Source: Adineta vaga (lineage: Eukaryota; Rotifera). From it: 64,000 nt of DNA. Below are positions 56,719 to 64,000 of this stretch, in pieces. The stretch is from assembly GCA_021613535.1 (NCBI GenBank), contig CP075495.1, positions 186,001-250,000 on the forward strand. The letters run 5' to 3'. Under the pieces are notes generated by a model, which was given only the letters and a program-made list of their open reading frames with translations, was not told the origin of the DNA and searched no databases. Position numbers and translations under genes: made by a program. Numbering within the stretch: position 1 is the first letter of the stretch; the number at the start of each line of letters is the position of its first letter.

Positions 56719-59147
56719 TTAATACAGACATAAGGGACAAAAGCAAAAGCTTTTCTGACCTGTTGTTCGAAGTTTTTCGCTTCTAGCTTTCAGAAAAGTG
56801 TTCTTCGCTTCTTCTACTTCATTCGATTCAAGAAAGAAGATATGAACACCAGGAATATCTTTGTTAGATCTTCTTGCTGTTTCAAGTTGTTGTTTTTGTG
56901 AGAATTCGTAGAAGTCTTTTGCATTTGACATGAGAATGTTTTTTGAAAGTGTAGCACGTCTGGCGACTGACTTCAGTACGGCGCCTATACCGTCGCCAGC
57001 ACCTTTACCATGACCTGTAGCTGTGAACGTCCAACAAGCATCCAAATCGAAGTCCATCTTATGATGAATTAGGTTTAAAATGCTGGTATTGTTCTTGAAA
57101 TGTGCACATGCGCCATCACTAAATGAACGACGAGGGTTGACGTAGTACATAAACTATTTAAAAAAAGATTTACCTCACATAATTGACCTTTTTTACCAAT
57201 GGAAAGTTTTTCTTGATAAATGCGGTGAGAATTTTCTGTGCACAATGCACGAATGATGTTGTATGCTCCATATAATTGCTAATGATCGCCAAATTTCGCT
57301 GTTCTTTCCCAATGGTCAGATGGATTGTAAATAAGGTGGCTTGATGATAACTAAAAAAGCCTTGCTGAACTTCACGCTGACGTATGAGTGTGTAATTCAT
57401 TGAAAAATCTATCTGAGCCACAGCAAAAGTTTTTTCCGTTGATTGACAGCGTAAGTCTTTGATATATTCACGTTGTTCACGATTAATGTGCGTGTGAAGC
57501 AAGAATGGAGACCATCTTGCTTCAATTTCCGTCAATAGAGAGTCAACCGAGCCAGACATTTGCTGAAGATCGAATATTTTATTGACTTTCTTCCATAAAG
57601 AACATGAACATTCGTCCTCCAAATCCAATATAAAGTTATCAGTGAGAATATCTCTGATGTTTTCTTCTGGACAAGCATCACATTCACCATTAAAGCACTT
57701 TTCATTCGAAATAGTGCAAACCATTTGAGTAATCAGATCCTTCATATTGATCTTATTACTAGCTGAGAAAGAACCTACATCGCCACATTTTCGGTAGTAA
57801 TTGTTCCAAGCCTATAATGAAGTTAAGTTACATTCGAATCAATATACGGCTAGCACAAACCTTCAATAACAGATCCATATTTTCGTGGATAATACACATG
57901 CATGTGTCATGTGGTGTTGCAGTCTTCACTTCTCGTGGACGAAGAGCATTGAAAGTTGATCTTGAAACCGTATCAGGATGACGTTCGTTGAATGTTTGGT
58001 AGGCATCCAAGACAGTCATTTCTAGAAACCGAACTGCTACTGATTGTCCGTTGATTTTGATCGTGTCTTTGGAATTGGATGAGACTCGACTAATACCATC
58101 TTCACAATAGAACTTGATCACAAGATCAATTGTTGAGTTAGATAAAGGACGATTACTTCCTCGCAGGCATTGTGGATAAGCTAAAATTCCATCGTTTTTT
58201 CGAAGAACAAGCGATCGTCGAGCTTGATTTGGCTTTGATGCAAACCTGATAAGTGAAAGAAATTTTTGGTAACATTTTTTGAAAAAATGCGAAGATATTG
58301 AACGACATGAGAATAAAATACGCACCATTTTTCGATTTTTTGTCGACCCCACTCTTTGGGAGCAATTGTCATCAAGCGAACTTGTTCATTAGCATCACTG
58401 TCACCGTATAACTTCTTCAAACCATCCAAAACTTCATTTGATTCACATATCGTTAGTCCGTGAGGATTTGATCGTGCGAGACTTGAGACTTGCCGTCTAG
58501 TATGTCGCATAAACGATTGAGTTTTCTATACACCTCATCGACTTTGTCTCGAATGGGCAATACTGCTGATCTAAATACAAATTTCGTTTTAAAAAATTCG
58601 AATTAAATTTATAAACTAACCTGTCATGAATCGGTTCTATGTTCAATAGATCGAATATCTTTGATAATTCTTTCATTGATTTGTCTTTTTTGTGTTCGAT
58701 TTCATAGAAATCATGATCTGTCTCTTCTTCCATCGATTCATGGTCAGTTGTTTCATCGACAGGTGGCGATTCATCATCGTCATTTGACTCAGCTAAGATA
58801 CCACTATCCATATGAGGATTCTCTTTCTCTTCTTCACTTAGATCATTGAATTCCACATCGACACAATCATCATCATTTTTGTCATCATTAACAGGGGAAC
58901 CTTGTGTCATTGATTCATCATCACTAGAACTTTCATTGTTGTTCTCCTGCTTTGATTGATGAGTCATCATTTTCTTCGATTCAAATGTATAATATCTTGG
59001 ACATAACCAGCTAAATCGGGTGTGAGCTACGTCATACTCACTGATCAAAAACTTCGATAATTCGGATGACACAGTCTTTACTCCTTTTGGTACACATACA
59101 GATTTATCATGCTTTACCGGATGTTCACAATTTTTTCGTCGCGGCAT
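56719..59147 (-). pseudogene. DDE-type transposase with SDGACAHFKN / ATGHGKGAGDG motifs, five exons, one frameshift
   Basis: Exons 59147-58621, 58570-58326, 58245-57861, 57811-57174 and 57118-56719 are joined by GT-AG introns of 50, 80, 49 and 55 bp. The N-terminus has Cys/His residues and a long acidic Ser/Asp/Glu linker. Then come [55 protein letters not shown] and HDTCMC..HENMDLLL. QIDFSMNYTLIRQREVQ (likely first Asp) follows, and the last junction creates SDGACAHFKNN (second Asp), then FTATGHGKGAGDGIGAVLK. This motif series occurs in a transposase-like family seen in many invertebrates; I cannot name it securely. Phases agree at every junction except that exon 2 is 1 nt short of a full frame, with the slip between about 58510 and 58440. 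No membrane or secretion signals. Confidence 0.7.
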
Positions 59148-60827
59148 TAGAATAGATTTTGAAAAAATAAAGAAGCACTGATGGACAGTCGATATTTTCT
59201 AATATCCAATGATTCATCTCGTAATCTTATTCGTGTGAAGTCACAACATTTATGAATAAGACTCTATATCTAAAGATGTCCTTAAAGAGAAATGGAAAAT
59301 CTATCATTTCGATAGTAATGTCTCTTTCGATTCCATGGTCTCATTTGTGAAAGACAGTATAACAGCAAATCTTTTCAGTTATCAGGGCAGAGTCGTTAGT
59401 ATGATTTCGTTCTGTTAGGATAGTGTCATGGAAGTTGTTGTATTCCACGAGTAAAAGAAAATAAAAATTATTCAATTTAATTGAATACAATCTAGCTTGA
59501 CGAAATATATCTATTGATATGTTCAGAGAAAATGACTGAGCCTCCGAAACCTTCAATAGAACTGGTCTGATGTTCCTCAGGAAACATGTTTCTAGACTTT
59601 GTTTACATTTCTGAAAACCAAAAAATTCCAAAAAGAATACTTTTAAAGAAGTTCCACGCTTTTTCTCGACATTTTTCTATATATAAAAATACACCATAGG
59701 TGTTCCGAGAAAATGCTCAAAAACTCGGAGTTTTTGGGTAAGAGTACTTAATTTTTTTTAACTAAAAGTGTTTTCTAGTCGAGATCAACCTTTTGAACAA
59801 AAAAAAAACGAAAAAAACGACCTTTCTAAAAAAGTGGATGGGTCCTCATGGATTCACCCATATACTGTTTTGAATTACTTTAGCAGTCATCATTTCAGAA
59901 AAGTAAAACTCGAGATTTTTACATCAAAAAGACTTTTTTTAATTAAACAATGTGAAGGATGCATTGATCTTCATCAATGATGTATTACCATTTGTATACA
60001 TCTTTTTTTTAAAAGAAAAAAACCGTTAGCGTTCATTATGCCGTGAATGTCCATCCACTGACATGAAAAGAAATTGTTCTACAAAAAATGATCTGTGTGT
60101 CATTGCAGTTTGTTTCTCGTATAAAAATTAATTTTTATAGCACATGAAAATATTGTTCAAGAAAGGAAATATATCGATCAGTTTTGTATAAAAATATATT
60201 TCTTATTTCGAAAGGAAAGAAACAAACGGACAAAAAAGGAAACAATCGGACGGAGAAAGAAACAAACGGACGGACGAGGGCAGAAAGACAAAAATTGTAT
60301 TATAGCCTAGTGTATTTAGACAGTAAATAATTTAAATCAAACATCAAATTGAAACTTATTAAGAACTTAGAAAGATACATTTTTCTCATATTGATAATAT
60401 CAAAATGTAACACGTCCATATAATAAAAGTCGACTGATCAACTACATTACGTTCATTTTTCATACTGCAATCAAGGTAAATATAGATGTAAAGACAGGAT
60501 AATTTTGTCAGCTGAGTCAATCGTTTAATAATACTGTAATGAATGTGATTGTTGTTTTTTAAACTTGTTGTATAGAATAAATGAACATCTGGCAAGTATA
60601 TAATATAGTATTTTAATAGTTTATATTACCGCAGGAAAAGCATGTATTTAAAACGAAAATATAGAAACATCTTAAAAGTCAATGCGTCACAGACCATTAC
60701 CATTTTCATTTGGCAGATAATAAGAGCCACTGACGTTGTTTTGAAAAGTTCATGCTATTAATTAAAATGCACATTCTTATTGTTTAGTTAATTTTGGATA
60801 CTTACTAAAAGTTGTTTATTATTTTAG
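59148..60827. other. non-coding
   Basis: AT-rich with long A and T runs; no exon supported. It contains the tandem repeat at 60209-60290. A TTATTTTAG acceptor-like sequence ends at 60827, directly before the ATG of the next gene, so a 5' exon or UTR exon may lie in the last few hundred bases. Confidence 0.45.
60209..60290. repeat. imperfect tandem repeat, AAAGAAACAAACGGAC units
   Basis: Three to four near copies of a purine-rich unit of about 20 bp (GAAAGAAACAAACGGAC, GGAAACAATCGGACGG, AAAGAAACAAACGGACGGAC). Confidence 0.75.
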
Positions 60828-63236
60828 ATGCAAAATGGTGAAGATATTATCGAAGCACTTCGGTGTTCCATCGGTTTAGTATCTATAGTTTATATTTGTC
60901 GATTATATATGAAACTGTCAACTTTTCTATCAACAATTTTGTCGTCTACAGCTCGAACACAACTGATAAAACAAGCAGTAAATGAACGATATGACAGCAG
61001 TCATACAACTGAAAATATTATGATGGTGACAAACATGATTGAAATAAATAAAGATATGATAAATCGAGTGCTATTACTGTCAGATTTTGAGAGAAATGTT
61101 ATCAAACTTGATATAAATCATATTACAATGGATGTTTTAAATGATATGATCTTATTTCCATTTACCAACATTTGTATTAATTGTACAAAATCTCTTACTT
61201 CGTATCGCTACAAATTAATTCATGTTATCGATTGTTTTAAAATTAATCGAGCAGTAGCTGTAACAGCTGACTGTAAGACATGTTCACTGATTTATAATCA
61301 TTCATCTTGGTATTTATTAAAAGATCGATGGCGAAAGATTAATAAATCATCATTAAATAGTGCATTCAAAGTATTTTATTTGTGTGATTCGTTTGCATTT
61401 ACATATTCGGTTTTCTTTGATTATACATGTCAACTTCTACATGATCAATGTCCATTTCAATCGTTTTCTCGAATACTTATTGATCGATATAATTATGAAC
61501 ATCAAAACAGTAACATTATTCTTCAACCAATTCCATTAGCAAAATTATTTCAAAGTCATTGGTTATTATATCAAATTGTACGTTTTGAATTCATGTTAGG
61601 ACGAACTCAACTAGTTAATTTACCAGTTTCACTTAATCGAAATGAACTTAATTATCATTTTGAATGTTATTCTGGTTGGTGGTATCATTTATTCACTACA
61701 TTTTGGTCAAGACATAAATCAATTCCAAATATAAAGTGTTCTCCATCGAATTGTAGTCGATGTATTATTGTGGATGGACATCAAAAGTGTCGACGATTAG
61801 TGTGTAGTTTTAAAAATATTGTCGATACTTCCATTGAAGAAATGACTTCAATTGAAATTGGTTGTCCATATACACCTTGCCGAAGAATACAATCATCGAA
61901 TTCAAGTAAATATAGAATTATTCATTGCTGTCATTTATATTATTTTATTTTAGTTGATGCAATTTATTGTCGATATCATCAACCCTCAATTCTTTCATCA
62001 CCGTCTCTTGATTTACAAAAAGCTAGTGAAAGGGCTGCTGAATTCTCGGTAATAGTTCTATACTAATTAAGTCAGTTTTAGAAGTTAAGAACACACATAC
62101 TTCGACAGATATACTATCGTAAAATGCTATAATGTGAAATATATTCATTAGACTTATTACAAGTCAATATGATAGCCTACAACCTTTTCAATTATTATAA
62201 CTCAAAGATGGACCATTTCTTAGAAAGTCATATGACTTAGTTTCGTACAGACAACTACGCAAGTGTGATCTGTCCAACAGTTTGATCGATTCAAAAGTTT
62301 CACACACATTTTCTATGTCATATAGAATAAGATTTCATTTCTGTTGTATTAATTTGATAGAATAATTATATTTGTTTTTGTTATTTTAGATATGGGATAG
62401 AGATTTCCTGTCAGAACATAAAGCTCAATGCCAAAACTATCGTAATGATAGTGAAGAAATAAAAAAAAATAAAACATATGGCATATTAGCATCTTATCAT
62501 CCATGTGGAGTTGCAGTAGGCTTTACGGAAGCAATTAAAGCTGAAGGTATGTTCATTTAAAAACTTCTATAAATAAGATTTCATGTTCTAGAGTTACAAA
62601 ATCTTAGAAAATCTTGAAATGATGTGAAAAACTCTCGTTTATCATGTTTTAATAGGAATGCGATCAGTGACTCGTCATCTTTTACTCATGATCATTGGTG
62701 GTTTTCTTATGCCAGATGCACTAATACATGATTGCGCCTGCACATTGAAGCTCCACTGGAATAAATGGCTAGGTACAGATATGCTTAAGTCGTCGACATT
62801 AACACAACAGCTTCCAATTCATCTTGCTCTCGATAACTTCCATCAAAAAACACATTCGAGAGCAATGTGTCAAACCATTATGAAATCTGATCACCCATCA
62901 CATGAAGGACGATTTATTGGTTTAAACAGTCAAGCAGCTGAACAAGCATTTCAATATATATCCCGAGCGAAATTTGCATTACGAAATTTCTCATTTCCAC
63001 ATTCGACAATAATGTTATTGATTATACTCCATCTCCTGAATTTCAAAATGACCGGCCTCAACTTAGAAACAATTGGTTTAGGATCGCTGTATTTTGGTGA
63101 TATAATCAAGGACTTTTCCCCTACACCATGTGTATATGAACGCTTCGGCTCGTTAAACGATGAAGAACTGAACAAAAATGAAGATGATGATCACTCAGAT
63201 CTTGATCATAATGTTACATCTGAAGATATGTCATAG
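60828..63236 (+). CDS. KDZ-like transposase, copy 3, apparently intact, four exons
   Basis: Exons 60828-61905, 61954-62048, 62390-62546 and 62656-63236 total 1911 nt, 636 aa, with no internal stop. Introns are 48, 341 and 109 bp, all GT-AG. The 48 bp intron is a multiple of three and was only visible because its removal restores IDAIYCRYHQP, matching copy 1. Features: C-x2-C pairs (NICINCTK, DCKTCSL) near residues 121-155; SPSNCSRCIIVDGHQKCRRL with the first Asp near 315; IGCPYTPCRR; HPCGVAVGFTEA; LIHDCACTLKLHW (second Asp); DNFHQKTHSRAMC; and NSQAAEQAFQYISRAKF (catalytic Glu). The C-terminus is acidic. An acceptor-like TTTTAG directly precedes the ATG, so an extra 5' exon is possible. As the only open copy, it may be an active element or a host-retained gene. 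The family is assigned from motifs only. Confidence 0.72.
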
Positions 63237-63896
63237 TTTTGTTTACATAATTTTTTCCACAAATAACGTCCTGTTGAATATCTGAAGATTGTACTTTTGT
63301 TGTAACTATAACTTCGTGTTTATATAGTTTTCTTCTTGGTTTGATTCTATATTTGTTATCTAGAAATTGAAAATAAATACTTGATTTGAACTGATTTATT
63401 GCATTGTTAATAAATTTGTTTAATGCATTATAATGCATTATCATGAGGAGTGTGCTAGTGATAACAATCAATCATATTTTAATACTTTTGCATTGACTAA
63501 GACGATTATCACATTCTTCAATGATTATATAATTTGATGTTAGATAATATTTTCTTATTTTTGTAAAGTAATAGGCGAAAATTCAATGTTAGTAAGATCT
63601 ATTTCTGCCAAAAAATTATCTCAAGAAAAGATCAGTGCATCATGACAATCATGTATAATTGTGAGGGAAATAAGTAATTAAAAGTACACGAATAAATATA
63701 ATAATAAAAATTAATCTTTAAATAGAACTTTTATCTCGTTTCAGAATAAGCAAAGCAATCATTATTCAGTTCCGATATTTACTTCCCTTTTACCATTTTT
63801 ATGGTTGACGCTATATGAGTATAATTTGAATTTGTACATAACAGAAAAAATAATTCAAATCATTTTGAAACACCATCTAAAATAAATAACAAGAAA
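63237..63896. other. intergenic
   Basis: AT-rich; contains a TAATGCATTATAATGCATTAT palindromic run at about 63421-63441. No exon seen. It should hold the 3' UTR of the KDZ-like gene and the promoter of the next gene. Confidence 0.5.
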
Positions 63897-64000
63897 ATGG
63901 CTCGAATATACCAAGGAGAAACAAGTTCATTATCATCAGCAATAATATCATCGAATAATGATGATATTAGTGATGATAATAATGATGATAATATGAATTC
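63897..64000 (+). CDS. start of an unidentified gene, cut by the window edge
   Basis: ATG in a good context (AAAATGG) followed by 34 open codons to the end of the window. The N-terminus begins MARIYQGETSSLSS and runs into a Ser/Asn/Asp-rich low-complexity stretch. Its position 660 bp downstream of the KDZ-like gene on the same strand makes a second gene of the same element possible, but nothing in the 34 residues identifies a family. Confidence 0.4.
   Translation, partial: MARIYQGETSSLSSAIISSNNDDISDDNNDDNMN

Overview
This window is AT-rich eukaryotic DNA from an animal. Genes are split by tiny introns, mostly 45-90 bp with GTAAGT-like donors and TTTTAG/TTTCAG acceptors. Almost every recognisable coding region belongs to a transposable element. 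Short introns, many DNA-transposon superfamilies side by side and a giant near-identical palindrome are all known from bdelloid rotifers (Adineta/Rotaria type). The taxon is my inference; no single-copy host marker is present.

Layout. 0.6-1.3 kb: a GC-richer Pro/Ser/Arg-rich hypothetical gene (-). 2.4-7.0 kb (-): a decayed KDZ-like transposase, and upstream of it a six-exon gene resembling the C-terminal half of a DUF3987-type primase/helicase-like protein. 7.8-9.7 kb (-): a broken three-exon DDE transposase. 9.9-11.9 kb: direct repeats and a roughly 80-90 bp-period repeat that recurs in the palindrome arms. 14.9-15.25 kb: a hAT-type MITE with an 8 bp target duplication. 15.4-15.9 kb (+): a small three-exon secretory/membrane protein. 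16.7-19.0 kb (-): an envelope/fusion-glycoprotein-like gene whose frame is interrupted by three TGA codons.

19.13-56.52 kb is one giant inverted repeat. The arms are about 17.6 kb (19132-36706 and 38929-56516). The roughly 2.2 kb spacer is essentially one pogo/Tigger-like transposon. From the centre outward each arm carries a Helitron (OTU/vertnin-like exon, coiled coil plus DUF6570-like domain, HUH/Y2 Rep, PIF1-like helicase). Next, on the same strand, comes a second fusion-glycoprotein-like gene. Then a DUF3987-like pseudogene split by a piggyBac-derived element with TTAA target duplications, a divergently transcribed KDZ-like transposase, and non-coding DNA. Some lesions are shared by both arms and so predate the duplication; others are private to one arm. 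The left-arm glycoprotein gene is open throughout, the right-arm copy is broken.

Right flank: a five-exon DDE-type transposase (-) with one frameshift (56.7-59.1 kb), repeats, an apparently intact four-exon KDZ-like transposase gene (+, 60.8-63.2 kb), and the first 104 bases of a new gene at the window edge.

The most notable signals are the Helitron with a class I fusion-protein-like gene directly downstream in both arms, the palindrome whose spacer coincides with a transposon, the recurring KDZ-like/DUF3987-like pair, and the glycoprotein frame whose only interruptions are TGA. I saw no rRNA, tRNA or CRISPR array.
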